A stretch of 46,141 nt of DNA from Betaproteobacteria bacterium HGW-Betaproteobacteria-14 (lineage in GTDB: Bacteria; Pseudomonadota; Gammaproteobacteria; Burkholderiales; Rhodocyclaceae). The notes below the pieces were generated by a model. That model ran no database searches. It saw only the letters and a program-made list of their open reading frames with translations, and had not been told where the DNA came from. The stretch is from contig PHCS01000021.1 in assembly GCA_002840845.1 (NCBI GenBank), forward strand, positions 1 to 46,141. The letters run 5' to 3'. Numbering within the stretch: the stretch's first letter is position 1; every line of letters starts with the position of its first letter. Both the position numbers and the translations under genes were made by a program. Positions 25,545 to 36,265 of the stretch are shown here, piece after piece.

Positions 25545-25576
25545 GGCAGCTTTCTCCCTGCCGACCGGCTGCATCC

Positions 25577-26233
25577 CTAGTAGGTCCAGCCAAGAAAACC
25601 AAAAGCGATGATGTTCATTGCGATCGGAATCGAATAGATCACGGAGATCGCAATAAGCTTGCTCCGTATCGTTTTCAGACTCATGACCAGAATGGCAGAC
25701 AGGAAGAAATCGAAGTAACCGAACAGGAATATCATTGGCACGCCGACAAGCGTTCCTTCCCAGAATGGATATTCCCAAACCAGGTGATTGCCGCGGTTGA
25801 GAAAGAAAACCTCGACGAAGACGCAGAACGCAGAATAGCCAATCGCCCAAAACCATTTTTCCGGAATGCCTAGAATGCGCTGTGTCGTGCTCTCGGACAG
25901 GGTGTTGTAATAGATGATCCCCAGGATGGCGAACATGAACATGATCTCGATGTTCCATCCGACCATGACGCGTAGCGCTGTATCGCCGGGCACGGTCCAA
26001 AGGGCTGATCGCTGGCTCAATACCATGATCCAGCCGTTCATGGTCTCGTTGAAAAAGTCGGACCCGAAAACCGAGACGCCGCAGAATACGGCGTTCCAGT
26101 TCCCGGTCTGCCGGGCGAGCCTGATCTCCTTGCTGTAGACGTAGAAGACGAAGGCCAGCAAAGGGATCACGTACCATTTGATCATGGTCAGATCCCGCAT
26201 GTTTTCGAGGGCCTGAAGGGTCGCTTCGGTCAT
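25577..26233 (-). CDS. Polytopic membrane protein of unknown function
   Basis: A 218-residue protein I do not recognise. About five to six hydrophobic segments are visible: WYVIPLLAFVFYVYS, IEIMFMFAILGIIYY, FWAIGYSAFCVFVEVFFL, VPMIFLFGYFDFFLSAILVM and AISVIYSIPIAMNIIAFGF. A conserved-looking aromatic/acid stretch GSDFFNETMNGWIM lies between the first two. Codon use looks less GC-rich than in neighbouring genes, which may mean later acquisition. It converges on the enoyl-CoA hydratase gene. No cofactor motif is seen; it could be a transporter or membrane enzyme. Confidence 0.7.
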   Translation of the reverse strand: MTEATLQALENMRDLTMIKWYVIPLLAFVFYVYSKEIRLARQTGNWNAVFCGVSVFGSDFFNETMNGWIMVLSQRSALWTVPGDTALRVMVGWNIEIMFMFAILGIIYYNTLSESTTQRILGIPEKWFWAIGYSAFCVFVEVFFLNRGNHLVWEYPFWEGTLVGVPMIFLFGYFDFFLSAILVMSLKTIRSKLIAISVIYSIPIAMNIIAFGFLGWTY

Positions 26234-26336
26234 GTACGGATCCTGTGGTTTCTATGACTTGGTATATCCGAGAAGGATCAGGGGTGATCCTTCCTCGAAA
26301 ATACGCATGCTTGAACGATCGCCATGTATCGTCTTT

Positions 26337-27092
26337 TCACTGGGGTGTCCTCCCGGCGCGCAGATGTAGTGGCCAGCGCAAGGTCTTTTTCTGCGTAGGA
26401 TCCAGCCACAGTGTAGCCAGGCGGCGATCCAGTTCCGGCAACGGATCGGCGCCATTCTCCTTCATGTAGGCGCGCGTGGCCGACCAGGTGCCCAGATAGC
26501 CGAGCAGGTCCGCTCTCGTCCATTCGGTACTGATTGCGAAATTGGGCGTTGCGACGGGCTCGAAGGGGAAGGGCAGCGAGCGATAGCGGTCATCCACCAT
26601 TTTCCGCTCGGGCGGCCAGTAGGGACCAACCACGTTTCGGTAGAAATCGGTGATCAGCGCGTCGACGCCGGCCTCGACATCCAGCAGCGTGTAGGTCCAT
26701 ACGGCGATGACGCCGCCCGGCTTCAGCACCCGTTTCGCTTCGGCATAGAAAAGCGCCAGATCGAACCAGTGGATGGCCTGTGCCACCGTGAGCAGGTCGA
26801 TGGATGCGGCGTCGAGCCCGCTCGATTCCGCCGCCGTCCTGCGGAAGCTGACTTTCGGGTGCGGTTGCGCATTGGCGAGCTGGTCTGCGCTCGGATCCGC
26901 TGCGATCACGCTGTCGAAATGCGTCGCCAGCCCGATGGCTGCCTGGCCGTTACCGGTGCCGCAATCCCAGGCCGCGCCGCGTGCCGGCGCAATGCTGGCC
27001 AGCCAGGCGAACAGTTCTGCCGGGTAATTCGGACGGAAACGGGCATAGTCCGTTGCCTGTGCGGAGAAATGGTCCTTGAATGTTTCGTTCAT
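26337..27092 (-). CDS. SAM-dependent class I methyltransferase
   Basis: A 251-residue protein from ATG 27092. It starts MNETFKDHFSAQATDYARFR, and the SAM-binding motif I is AWDCGTGNGQAAIGLA. VIAADPSADQL, LLTVAQAIHWFDL and VLKPGGVIAVWTY follow. This is the methyltransferase type 11 (UbiE/BioC-like) fold. Its ATG overlaps the histidine kinase stop (ATGA), so the two are translationally coupled. The substrate is not evident. Confidence 0.87.
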   Translation of the reverse strand: MNETFKDHFSAQATDYARFRPNYPAELFAWLASIAPARGAAWDCGTGNGQAAIGLATHFDSVIAADPSADQLANAQPHPKVSFRRTAAESSGLDAASIDLLTVAQAIHWFDLALFYAEAKRVLKPGGVIAVWTYTLLDVEAGVDALITDFYRNVVGPYWPPERKMVDDRYRSLPFPFEPVATPNFAISTEWTRADLLGYLGTWSATRAYMKENGADPLPELDRRLATLWLDPTQKKTLRWPLHLRAGRTPQ

Positions 27093-28915
27093 CAGGACAG
27101 TGTGAAAAAGAACGTGGCGCCCTTGTCGATCTCGCCTTCCGCCCAAACCAGCCCGCCATGGCGCTGCACGATGCGATGCACGGTGGCCAGACCGATGCCG
27201 GTGCCGGCGAAGTCCTTGACGCCGTGCAGGCGCTGGAAGGCGCCAAAAAGCTTGTCCGCATAGCGCATGTCGAATCCGGCGCCGTCGTCACTGACGAAAT
27301 AGGCAGTGCTGCTCCCTTTTTGCCGGACACCGAACTCGATATGCGCCACATTCTTGCGGGCAGTAAACTTCCACGCGTTCGAGAGGAGGTTGTGCAGCAC
27401 AACGCGCAGGAGCCTTTCGTCGCCGCGCACCTGCACATCGGGCTCCGCGGTGAATTCCACCCTGCGTTCCGGTTCTGCGGCGTGCAGCTCCTTCGCAATC
27501 GATTCGGCAATGCGGGAGAGATTGATTTCCGCCAGGTGAATCGGTTCGCGCGTGAGCTGGGCCAGATCGATCATGCCGTCGATCAGCTCGCTCATGCGCA
27601 GCGTGGCGGAGCAGATGCGGCGCAAATATTCCCTGCCCTGTTCGTCGAGCCGCTCGCCGTAGTCCTGCAGGAGCAGGCTCGAGAAGCCGTTGATGCCGCG
27701 CAACGGCGAGCGCAAATCGTGTGACACGGAGTAGCTGAAACTTTCAAGCTCCCTGATCGAGGCCTGCAGTTCGGTGGTGCGCTGATTGACGTGGTCTTCC
27801 AGTTCCAGGTTGAGCCGGCGCAGCATGCTTTCGGCGTGCTGCCGGCGCTGACTATTGTGGTAGGCATCGATCAGCGCGGCACACGTGGTGGTGAATGGCT
27901 GCAATTGCTCGATCTGCGCCTCCTCATAACCGCCGGGACGATTGGCGACGGCGACCATGCCGACCAGTTCTCCGCCGCGGTAGAGCGGCAGACCCATGAA
28001 GGCATTCAGCGGTGGATGGCCCTGCGGCAGGCCGCCGCGGCGCGGATCGCTTGCCGGAGCATTGGAGAGCAGCGGCTTGCCGCTGGAGAGCACCTGGCCG
28101 AACAGCGAGTTGGGATTGCGGAATTCAAAGCCGCCTTTGACCACGCTCTGGTAAAGGCCGCGCGAAGCATCGTCCCACGACAAGTCCGAAATGGCGTATA
28201 TGCGCAAATAAGGCACGCCTTCCGCATTTCGGGACGTCTCGCCAATGAAACCGTACTGGCTGTCCGTGATGTCGAGCAATTGGGTCAGGAGCCGATTGAA
28301 CGTGGGATGCGGATCGGCGTCGGAGATGAAATCCGCCTGGGCCTCGCTGACCGCATGCAACATGCGGTTCTGTTCCAGAAACAGTTGCTCGATGCGTTTG
28401 CGGTCGCTGATGTCGCGCGTGATGGTCAGCATGCAAGGCTCGCCGCCAAGTTCGATCGTGCTGGCGGAAATCTGTGCATCGAGAATTTGGCCGGACTTGT
28501 GCCGAAATTGCGTTTCGTGGTTGATGAGTCTGCCCCGGGCCTGAAGGCTTGCGATAAATTTTTCGCGCTGGGAGAGGTCGGGCCAGATCTCCATTTCTAC
28601 GGCCGTTCGGCCGATTGCCTCCTGCGGCGCATAGCCGAATACCCGCTCGAAGGCGGGGTTGGCGTCTATATATTTACCACTGGCAAGCGAGGAAATGGCG
28701 ATGGCATCGGGACTGGCTGCAAAGATCCGCGAGAGCTTCTGCTCGGACAGCCGCAGCGCGGTTTCCGTTTGCTTGTGCTCCCGGCTGATCTGGCCGAGCA
28801 GCGTTTCATGTGCCCAGCTTAGTTCAGCCTCGTGCGATTCAAGTTCGGCAACGCGTTTCCTGAGCGCCGCCAGTTCCGCTTGCAAATCGATCGACTTGTC
28901 CCGGCCCTGTTTCAT
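27092..28915 (-). CDS. Soluble PAS-GAF sensor histidine kinase
   Basis: A 607-residue kinase with an N-terminal coiled coil (AELAALRKRVAELESHEAEL), a PAS domain (about 55-175, ending TITRDISDRKR), a GAF domain (about 195-360) and a second coiled coil. A HisKA domain follows with the phospho-acceptor His in SYSVSHDLRSPLRGINGFSS, then a HATPase domain (NLLSNAWKF, VSDDGAGFDM, GTGIGLATVHRIV). No membrane segment is seen, so it should sense a cytoplasmic signal. Its C-terminal half is like bacteriophytochrome-type and cyanobacterial kinases. No response regulator gene is adjacent. Confidence 0.92.
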   Translation of the reverse strand: MKQGRDKSIDLQAELAALRKRVAELESHEAELSWAHETLLGQISREHKQTETALRLSEQKLSRIFAASPDAIAISSLASGKYIDANPAFERVFGYAPQEAIGRTAVEMEIWPDLSQREKFIASLQARGRLINHETQFRHKSGQILDAQISASTIELGGEPCMLTITRDISDRKRIEQLFLEQNRMLHAVSEAQADFISDADPHPTFNRLLTQLLDITDSQYGFIGETSRNAEGVPYLRIYAISDLSWDDASRGLYQSVVKGGFEFRNPNSLFGQVLSSGKPLLSNAPASDPRRGGLPQGHPPLNAFMGLPLYRGGELVGMVAVANRPGGYEEAQIEQLQPFTTTCAALIDAYHNSQRRQHAESMLRRLNLELEDHVNQRTTELQASIRELESFSYSVSHDLRSPLRGINGFSSLLLQDYGERLDEQGREYLRRICSATLRMSELIDGMIDLAQLTREPIHLAEINLSRIAESIAKELHAAEPERRVEFTAEPDVQVRGDERLLRVVLHNLLSNAWKFTARKNVAHIEFGVRQKGSSTAYFVSDDGAGFDMRYADKLFGAFQRLHGVKDFAGTGIGLATVHRIVQRHGGLVWAEGEIDKGATFFFTLS

Positions 28916-29020
28916 GGTCGGCCGACAGGCAAGCTGGGAAATATGCGTGATTGCGGGTTCATGGCAGGCGCATTCTCCGCCGAAACCGCATTTGCCTCAA
29001 GCACCCGGCGTGCAATGACA

Positions 29021-29047
29021 GAAAAGCCGGCGGTTTGGGCCGCCGGC
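29021..29047 (-). terminator. Intrinsic terminator of the paaK operon
   Basis: On the minus strand GCCGGCGG-CCCAAA-CCGCCGGC forms an eight-pair GC stem followed by TTTT. It lies 17 bases after the phenylacetate-CoA ligase stop, a classical rho-independent terminator. Confidence 0.8.
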
Positions 29048-29063
29048 GCGAGCAAGGTGCCGG

Positions 29064-30377
29064 TTACTTCGGTCGTTTGTCGATCACCCGCTTGGCCTTG
29101 CCGATCGAGCGCTCGATCGAGGTCTGCGCGACGATACGTACCTGTGTGGACACGCCGATGTAGGATTTGATGTGATGCTGCAGATCCTTGGCGGCCGCCT
29201 GCTGTTCGGCCGCCGGTGCCTGGGCGAATTCGGGCTTCAGCTCCACCAGCACATCCAGTTCGTCCATGTGATCCGGGCGCGAGACCTCCAGCACGTAGTG
29301 CGGCGCCAGCTTCGGCTGCTTGAGGATCATCTCCTCGATCTGCGAGGGGAAGACATTCACGCCGCGGATGATGAGCATGTCGTCCGAGCGGCCGGTGATC
29401 TTGTCCATGCGGCGGAAGCTGCGCGCAGTGGGCGGCAGCAGGCGCGTCAGGTCGCGCGTGCGGTAGCGGATGATCGGCAGCGCCTCCTTGGTCAGCGAGG
29501 TGAACACCAGCTCGCCGGATTCGCCGTCGGGCTTCACCTCGCCGGTGGCGGGGTCGATGATCTCCGGATAGAAGTAGTCCTCCCAGATGACCAGGCCATC
29601 CTTGGTCTCGATGCACTCGCAGGCCACGCCGGGACCCATGACTTCAGACAGGCCGTAGATGTCGATGGCGTCGAGGCCCATGCGGCGCTCGATCTCGGCG
29701 CGCATCTGGTTGGTCCACGGCTCGGCGCCGAAGATGCCGACGGACAGCGAGCTCTTGGCCGGATCGAGGCCCTGGCGCTCGAACTCGTCGGCGATGGCCA
29801 GGCTGTAGGAGGGCGTGACCATGATGATGTCCGGCTTGAAGTCCGCGATCAGCTGCACCTGCTTTTCGGTCTGTCCGCCCGACATCGGGATGACGGTGCA
29901 GCCCAGCCGTTCGGCGCCGTAGTGCGCGCCGAGGCCGCCGGTGAACAGGCCGTAGCCGTAGGCGACATGGACGATGTCGCCGGGGCGCCCGCCCGCGGCG
30001 CGGATGGAACGGGCCATCAGGTCGGACCAGATGTCGATGTCCTTCTGCGTGTAGCCGACCACGGTCGGCTTCCCCGTCGTGCCGCTGGAGGCGTGAATCC
30101 GCACCACCTTTTTGCGCGGCACGGCGAACATATTGAACGGGTAGTTGTCGCGCAGGTCCTGCTTGGTGGTGAACGGGAACTTCGCCAGGTCGGACAGCTG
30201 CTTCAGGTCCTCCGGCTTGACGCCGGCGTCGTCGAACTTCCTGCGGTAATGCGGCACGTTGTCGTAGGCGTGCTTGAGCGACCACTTCATGCGCTCCAGC
30301 TGCAGCGCGGCGACCTCGTCGCGGCTGGCCTTCTCGATCGGCTCCAGGTCGCCCGGTGCGGGTTTCTTCGATGTCAT
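29064..30377 (-). CDS. paaK: Phenylacetate-CoA ligase
   Basis: A 437-residue ligase of the PaaK family: YDNVPHYRRKFDDAGVKPEDL, LRDNYPFNMFAVPRKKVVRIH, the P-loop HASSGTTGKPTVVGYT, DIYGLSEVMGPGVACEC and GRSDDMLIIRGVNVFPSQIE. The length is normal. It activates phenylacetate to phenylacetyl-CoA in aerobic (and in some bacteria anaerobic) phenylacetate breakdown. GAGGAG precedes the ATG. It is the last gene of the leftward set paaG-paaI-thiolase-paaK and ends at a strong terminator. Confidence 0.95.
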   Translation of the reverse strand: MTSKKPAPGDLEPIEKASRDEVAALQLERMKWSLKHAYDNVPHYRRKFDDAGVKPEDLKQLSDLAKFPFTTKQDLRDNYPFNMFAVPRKKVVRIHASSGTTGKPTVVGYTQKDIDIWSDLMARSIRAAGGRPGDIVHVAYGYGLFTGGLGAHYGAERLGCTVIPMSGGQTEKQVQLIADFKPDIIMVTPSYSLAIADEFERQGLDPAKSSLSVGIFGAEPWTNQMRAEIERRMGLDAIDIYGLSEVMGPGVACECIETKDGLVIWEDYFYPEIIDPATGEVKPDGESGELVFTSLTKEALPIIRYRTRDLTRLLPPTARSFRRMDKITGRSDDMLIIRGVNVFPSQIEEMILKQPKLAPHYVLEVSRPDHMDELDVLVELKPEFAQAPAAEQQAAAKDLQHHIKSYIGVSTQVRIVAQTSIERSIGKAKRVIDKRPK

Positions 30378-30414
30378 GGCTTTCTCCTCCTCAATGCCTT
30401 GTGGTTTGTTTCAT

Positions 30415-31620
<1,206 letters not shown>

Positions 31621-31621
31621 A

Positions 31622-32065
31622 TCAATCTCCTTGTGTGACCACTTCGCCCTGGATGCGGTGGGATTTGCCGCGGAACAGCGCGATGCGCTTGCCGTCCTGG
31701 TTGTTTACTTCGATGTCATAGATGCCGCTGCGGCCTGCGAGCGCGCGTTCTTCGCCGATGGCGGTCAGCACATCGCCGACCTGCGCCGGCGCGAGGTACT
31801 CGATCGTGCAACCGGAGGCGACGGCGTTGTGGTTGTGGCTGTTGCAGGAATAGGCGAAGGCGGAATCGGCAAGAGTGAAGATGAAGCCGCCGTGGCACAT
31901 GCCATGGCCATTGACCATGTCCTCGGTGATGGTGAGCGACATGCGCGCGTAGCCGGGCCGGATTTCGTCCAGCGCGATGCGCAGGAACTGCGAGGTGCGG
32001 TCGAGCCGGTACATCTCGCGGCCGACGGCTTCGGCCAGGTCCTGATTTTTTTTCGATGGGCCCAT
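31622..32065 (-). CDS. paaI: Hydroxyphenylacetyl-CoA thioesterase PaaI
   Basis: A 147-residue hot-dog-fold thioesterase. The active-site segment is [25 protein letters not shown], with [16 protein letters not shown] following. Size and motifs fit PaaI, which rescues CoA from dead-end phenylacetyl-CoA derivatives. It lies between paaG and the thiolase, nine bases after paaG. Confidence 0.93.
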   Translation of the reverse strand: MGPSKKNQDLAEAVGREMYRLDRTSQFLRIALDEIRPGYARMSLTITEDMVNGHGMCHGGFIFTLADSAFAYSCNSHNHNAVASGCTIEYLAPAQVGDVLTAIGEERALAGRSGIYDIEVNNQDGKRIALFRGKSHRIQGEVVTQGD

Positions 32066-32074
32066 ACGCGGAGT

Positions 32075-32857
32075 TTACTTGCCCTTGAAGACGGCCGGGC
32101 GCTTCTCCATGAAGGCGACGACGCCTTCGCGGTAATCCTCACTGCGCCCAAGCTGGCCCTGGGTGTCGCGTTCCATGTCGAGTTGCTGCTCCAGCGTGTT
32201 GTGCGGCGAGGCGTATAGCGCGCGCTTGATGGCAGCATAGGCGAGGGGCGGGCCTTGTGCGAAGCGGACGGCAAGCGCCTCGGCCTCGGGCATCAGTTTG
32301 TCGTCGTCCAGGCATTGCCAGATCATGCCCCAGGCAGCGGCCTGCTCGGCTGGGAGCTTCCCGGCTGTCAACGCAAGGCCGAGGGCGCGCGCGGTACCGG
32401 CCAGCCGCGGCAGAAAGTAGCTGCCGCCACAATCCGGCGCCAGGCCAAGCCTGCTGAAGGCCTGGATGAAGAATGCCGAGCGTGCCGCCAGGACGATATC
32501 GCAGGCCAGCGCCAGATTGGCGCCGGCGCCGGCCGCAGCGCCGTTGACTGCGGCAATGACAGGAAGGGGCAGGGCGCGCAGGGCCAGCACCAGGGGCTTG
32601 TAATGGGTCTCGATGGAAAGCCCCAGGTCGGGCGGCGGCGCCCCGGGCGGGGTAACGCGCTCGGACAGGTCCTGACCGGTGCAGAAGGCGCGTCCGGCAC
32701 CCGTCAGGATCAGGCTGCGGGCGCCGTCCGTCTTCACGCGCCCGATCGCCTGACGCAGCTCGCCATGCATCGCCTCATTCAGGCTGTTCAGCTTGTCCGG
32801 GCGGTTCAGCGTGATGCGGGCGACACCATCGCTGAACTGGTAGAGAATGGCACTCAT
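32075..32857 (-). CDS. paaG: 2-(1,2-epoxy-1,2-dihydrophenyl)acetyl-CoA isomerase PaaG
   Basis: A 260-residue crotonase-family protein with RITLNRPDKLNSLNEAM, FCTGQDLSERVTPPGAPPPD and the PaaG-type core GAAAGAGANLALACDIVLAA, then FIQAFSRLGLAPDCGGSYFLPRL with the catalytic Asp instead of Glu. PaaG isomerises the ring epoxide of phenylacetyl-CoA to the oxepin. It is the first gene of the leftward paa set. No obvious ribosome site precedes ATG 32857. Confidence 0.92.
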   Translation of the reverse strand: MSAILYQFSDGVARITLNRPDKLNSLNEAMHGELRQAIGRVKTDGARSLILTGAGRAFCTGQDLSERVTPPGAPPPDLGLSIETHYKPLVLALRALPLPVIAAVNGAAAGAGANLALACDIVLAARSAFFIQAFSRLGLAPDCGGSYFLPRLAGTARALGLALTAGKLPAEQAAAWGMIWQCLDDDKLMPEAEALAVRFAQGPPLAYAAIKRALYASPHNTLEQQLDMERDTQGQLGRSEDYREGVVAFMEKRPAVFKGK

Positions 32858-32992
32858 ATTGTCTGAGGCGGCTATTCAGATACAGAAGAAGCAGTTGTTT
32901 GGTATCCGGCAGTATCGTTTTACATCATTGGCGGCATGCTACATAATTCAGGTCTTTCGTACAACATGCATCATTATGCTTAAGGACAGGCC
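32858..32992. promoter_or_regulatory. Divergent control region between paaG and paaY
   Basis: This 135-base gap is AT-rich compared with its surroundings, as expected for two outward promoters. Rightward, CATTAT (about 32971-32976) is a possible -10 box; no convincing -35 or operator palindrome was found. The TGAATGA operator of the neighbouring cluster is absent, so the paa genes seem to be under separate control. Confidence 0.4.
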
Positions 32993-33631
32993 ATGGTAAA
33001 AGTCTATTCGATAGAGGGGGTTACACCCGTGGTCGATCCCTCAGCCTATGTTCACCCTTCGGCATGCCTGATCGGCGACGTCATCATCGGGCCGGAATGC
33101 TATATCGGGCCCAATGCCTGCCTGCGGGGTGATTTTGGGCGCATTTTCATCGGCAAGGGCGCCAATATCCAGGATTGTTGCATCGTACATGGCTTTCCGG
33201 AGCGCGATACCGTGGTCGGGGAGAACGGACATATCGGCCATGGCGCGGTATTGCATTGCTGCCTGATCGGACGCAATGCGCTGGTCGGCATGAATGCAGT
33301 GGTGATGGACAAAGCCGAAGTGGGCGAATCGTCCATCGTCGCCGCCATGGCCTTTGTCAAGGCCGGCATGCTGGTTCCGCCAAAAACCCTGGTCGCCGGC
33401 ATTCCGGCCAAGGTGGTGCGGGCGCTGACCGAGCAGGAAATGGCCTGGAAGGTCGAAGGAACGGTGTTGTACCAGCATCTGGCGCGGCGTTCGCTGGCAA
33501 CAATGGTCGAAACGGAGGCGCTGACGGAAGTCGAGGCCGATCGCAAGCGCATCATTCTTCCGGAAATCAAACCCCTCATTGAAGCCAAGGCGGAGTGGGC
33601 GGAGGCGGCACTGGAAGACCTGCCCGAATAG
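32993..33631 (+). CDS. paaY: PaaY-type gamma-carbonic anhydrase-like hexapeptide protein
   Basis: A 212-residue left-handed beta-helix protein: [60 protein letters not shown] and [20 protein letters not shown]. The three zinc-binding His positions of gamma-carbonic anhydrases (VHGFP and HIGHG) are present. The long C-terminal helix tail is the PaaY form. PaaY is reported to act as a thioesterase aiding ring-hydrolysing steps of the phenylacetate pathway. It is divergent from paaG. Confidence 0.9.
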   Translation: MVKVYSIEGVTPVVDPSAYVHPSACLIGDVIIGPECYIGPNACLRGDFGRIFIGKGANIQDCCIVHGFPERDTVVGENGHIGHGAVLHCCLIGRNALVGMNAVVMDKAEVGESSIVAAMAFVKAGMLVPPKTLVAGIPAKVVRALTEQEMAWKVEGTVLYQHLARRSLATMVETEALTEVEADRKRIILPEIKPLIEAKAEWAEAALEDLPE

Positions 33632-33870
33632 TCGCCTGGACGCCTGTCTTCGCTCTGGAGAGGGGTCATAATATGATATTATGCCCTGCTCCATGAAACC
33701 TATCGCGTTTCTCTGAATGGCTCTGCGCTTTGATGCTCAGCCGCCTTTCCGGCATTCCTTCTTTAGATGTCAATCGGTAAGGACCAATATGTACCCCCAC
33801 GCTCACATCCGTTCGCTACCCCCCAAGGGGGCGCACGCCTCCTTTGAGGCGGCTCTACAGGAGGCATGAC
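33632..33870. other. Control and repeat region before sucC
   Basis: No gene is seen in these 239 bases. The palindrome CATAATA-TGA-TATTATG lies at 33667-33683 and includes a CATAAT that could serve as a -10 box. Further on, CCCCCAAGGGGG and GCCTCCTTTGAGGC hairpins (about 33820-33855) look like a second intergenic repeat type. The sucC ribosome site AGGAGG (33859-33864) follows. Confidence 0.5.
33667..33683. promoter_or_regulatory. AT-rich palindrome upstream of sucCD
   Basis: CATAATA-TGA-TATTATG is a perfect inverted repeat with seven-base arms in an otherwise GC-rich gap. It could be an operator overlapping a promoter for sucCD or the end of the paaY unit. Its regulator is unknown. Confidence 0.5.
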
Positions 33871-35037
33871 ATGAAAATCCATGAATACCAGGGCAAGGAG
33901 ATCCTGAGGAAGTTTGGGGTCGCCACGCCGCGCGGCAAGGCCTGCTTTTCCGTCGACGAGGCCATCAAGGTGGCCGAGGAACTCGGCGGCAAGGTCTGGG
34001 TGATCAAGGCGCAGATCCATGCCGGCGGCCGCGGCAAGGGCGGCGGCGTCAAGGTGGCGAAATCGATGGATGAAGTCCGCCAGCACGCCGGCCAGATCCT
34101 CGGCATGCAGCTGAAGACGCACCAGACCGGGCCGGAAGGCCAGAAGGTGCGGCGCCTGCTGGTCGAGGAGGGTGCGGACATCAAGAAGGAACTCTACGTC
34201 GGCATGGTGGTGGATCGCGTCACGCAGCGGGTCTGCCTGATGGCCTCGAGCGAGGGCGGCATGGACATCGAAGAGGTTGCCGCGCATACGCCGGAAAAGA
34301 TCCACAAGGTCTTCATCGACCCGGCCACCGGCCTGAAGGATGCCGAGGCGGACGACGTCGCGCGCAAGATCGGCGTGCCGGAGTCCTCCGTGTCGCAGGC
34401 GCGCGGCGTGCTGCAGGGGCTGTACAAGGCATTCTGGGACACCGACGCCAGCCTCGCCGAGATCAATCCGCTGATCCTCACCGGCGACGGCCGCGTCGTG
34501 GCGCTCGATGCCAAGATGAACTTCGATTCGAATGCGCTGTTCCGCCACGAGGATATCGTCGCCATGCGCGATCTCGATGAGGAGGACCCGGCCGAGATCG
34601 AGGCTTCCAAGTTCGACCTGTCCTACATTTCCCTCGACGGCAACATCGGTTGCCTGGTGAATGGCGCCGGCCTGGCCATGGCCACCATGGATACCATCAA
34701 GCTGTTCGGCGCGGAGCCGGCCAACTTCCTCGACGTCGGCGGCGGCGCCACCACCGAGAAGGTCACCGAGGCCTTCAAGCTGATGCTCGCCAACCCCAAG
34801 GTGAAGGGCATCCTGGTCAACATCTTCGGCGGCATCATGCGCTGCGACACCATCGCCACCGGCGTGGTGGCGGCGGCCAGGGAAGTACATCTTTCCGTGC
34901 CGCTGGTGGTGCGCATGCGCGGCACCAACGAAGACATCGGCAAGCAGATCCTCAAGGATTCCGGCCTGCCTATCATTTCCGCCAGCGACATGGCCGATGC
35001 GGCGCAGAAGATCGTCGCGGCCGTTTCCGGAAAGTAG
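33871..35037 (+). CDS. sucC: Succinyl-CoA synthetase beta subunit
   Basis: A 388-residue protein of standard length from ATG 33871 with AGGAGG seven bases upstream. It begins [20 protein letters not shown]. The ATP-grasp domain includes [20 protein letters not shown] and [20 protein letters not shown]; the CoA-ligase domain includes [17 protein letters not shown] and [13 protein letters not shown]. With SucD it makes succinyl-CoA or ATP in the TCA cycle. It would handle succinyl-CoA from the aromatic pathways nearby. Confidence 0.97.
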   Translation: MKIHEYQGKEILRKFGVATPRGKACFSVDEAIKVAEELGGKVWVIKAQIHAGGRGKGGGVKVAKSMDEVRQHAGQILGMQLKTHQTGPEGQKVRRLLVEEGADIKKELYVGMVVDRVTQRVCLMASSEGGMDIEEVAAHTPEKIHKVFIDPATGLKDAEADDVARKIGVPESSVSQARGVLQGLYKAFWDTDASLAEINPLILTGDGRVVALDAKMNFDSNALFRHEDIVAMRDLDEEDPAEIEASKFDLSYISLDGNIGCLVNGAGLAMATMDTIKLFGAEPANFLDVGGGATTEKVTEAFKLMLANPKVKGILVNIFGGIMRCDTIATGVVAAAREVHLSVPLVVRMRGTNEDIGKQILKDSGLPIISASDMADAAQKIVAAVSGK

Positions 35038-35048
35038 GGGATACCAGC

Positions 35049-35936
35049 ATGAGCATTCTGATCGACAAGAACACCCGCGTCGTCACGCAAGGCATTACCG
35101 GCAAGACGGGCCAATTCCATACCAGGATGTGCAAGGAGTACGCCAACGGCGCAAACTGCTTCGTCGCCGGCGTGAACCCGAAAAAGCCCGGTGAATCCTT
35201 CGAGGGCATACCCATCTTCGCTTCCGTCAAGGAGGCCAAGCGGCAGACCGGCGTCAATGCTTCCGTCGTCTACGTGCCGCCGCCCTTTGCGGCCGCGGCG
35301 ATCTGGGAGGCGGTCGAGGCCGAACTCGATCTCGTCATCTGCATCACCGAGGGCATTCCGGCGCGCGACATGGTCGAGGTGAAGGAGAAGATGCGCAAGG
35401 CCGGCTCGAAAACCGTCCTGTGCGGCCCCAACTGCCCCGGCATCATCACGCCGGACGAAATCAAGATCGGCATCATGCCCGGCCACATTCACATGAAGGG
35501 ACGCATCGGGGTCGTGTCGCGCTCCGGCACCCTGACCTATGAAGCGGTGGGGCAGCTTTCCGACCTGGGCCTGGGCCAGTCGACTGCCGTGGGCATCGGC
35601 GGCGATCCGGTGAACGGCCTCAAGCACAAGGATGTCCTGGAACTGTTCATGAACGACCCGGATACGGACGCCGTCATCATGATCGGCGAAATCGGCGGCT
35701 CTGACGAGGAGGCCGCGGCCGAGTGGTATGCCAAGGAGTGCAGGAACAAGAAGCCGGTCGTGGGCTTCATCGCCGGCGTCACCGCGCCAGCCGGCAAGCG
35801 CATGGGCCATGCAGGCGCCATCATTTCCGGCGGCAAGGGCACCGCGCAGGAGAAACTGGCGGTCATGGAAGCCTGCGGCATCAGAACAACCAAGAACCCG
35901 GCTGAAATGGGCAAACTGCTGAAGTCGGTCATCTAA
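35049..35936 (+). CDS. sucD: Succinyl-CoA synthetase alpha subunit
   Basis: A 295-residue protein starting [20 protein letters not shown]. The CoA-binding site and the active-site His loop ([22 protein letters not shown]) are present, as are [17 protein letters not shown] and [16 protein letters not shown]. It follows sucC by 11 bases. A strong hairpin ends the operon. Confidence 0.97.
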   Translation: MSILIDKNTRVVTQGITGKTGQFHTRMCKEYANGANCFVAGVNPKKPGESFEGIPIFASVKEAKRQTGVNASVVYVPPPFAAAAIWEAVEAELDLVICITEGIPARDMVEVKEKMRKAGSKTVLCGPNCPGIITPDEIKIGIMPGHIHMKGRIGVVSRSGTLTYEAVGQLSDLGLGQSTAVGIGGDPVNGLKHKDVLELFMNDPDTDAVIMIGEIGGSDEEAAAEWYAKECRNKKPVVGFIAGVTAPAGKRMGHAGAIISGGKGTAQEKLAVMEACGIRTTKNPAEMGKLLKSVI

Positions 35937-35953
35937 GTATCGTTATAGCGCCT

Positions 35954-35987
35954 ACGACAACGCCGCCTCTCTGGGCGGCGTTGTCGT
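35954..35987 (+). terminator. sucCD terminator hairpin
   Basis: ACGACAACGCCGCC (35954-35967) pairs perfectly with GGCGGCGTTGTCGT (35974-35987) around a six-base loop, 17 bases after the sucD stop. The downstream T-run is weak (CTTC), but stem strength and position make a terminator likely. Confidence 0.75.
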
Positions 35988-36060
35988 CTTCGGGTATCGC
36001 GTGATGAACGAAAGATCAGGCGTGGTTGAAGCTTTTCCTTCTTATCGGGCCGAGAAATAT

Positions 36061-36090
36061 TTGACTGTCTTCATGTTTGCCTGTAAGAAT
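36061..36090 (+). promoter_or_regulatory. Candidate promoter of the signalling gene array
   Basis: TTGACT (36061-36066) and AAGAAT (36085-36090) with an 18-base spacer sit in an AT-rich stretch between the sucD terminator and the kinase gene. The -10 match is only fair. The leader to the GTG start would be about 170 bases long. Confidence 0.45.
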
Positions 36091-36265
36091 AACGATTAAA
36101 TAGCTGTTTCTACGCAGGTTGGCGGGTTGAGAAGGGCAACCTAAACCTGTTGCTTAAATGATGATTGATGTCGTGCGCTAGGTGCTGAGCATGTGAAGAA
36201 GTGCCAGCATGCGTACGGCAGCTTCTCCAATAAAGACAATATTCAGCAGGAGAGGACAGCGCGGC

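Noticed and set aside
33763-34890. Long open frame of 375 codons on the minus strand
   Set aside because: It lies opposite sucC, is His/Asp/Val-rich without any family motif, and arises from codon bias in GC-rich coding DNA.
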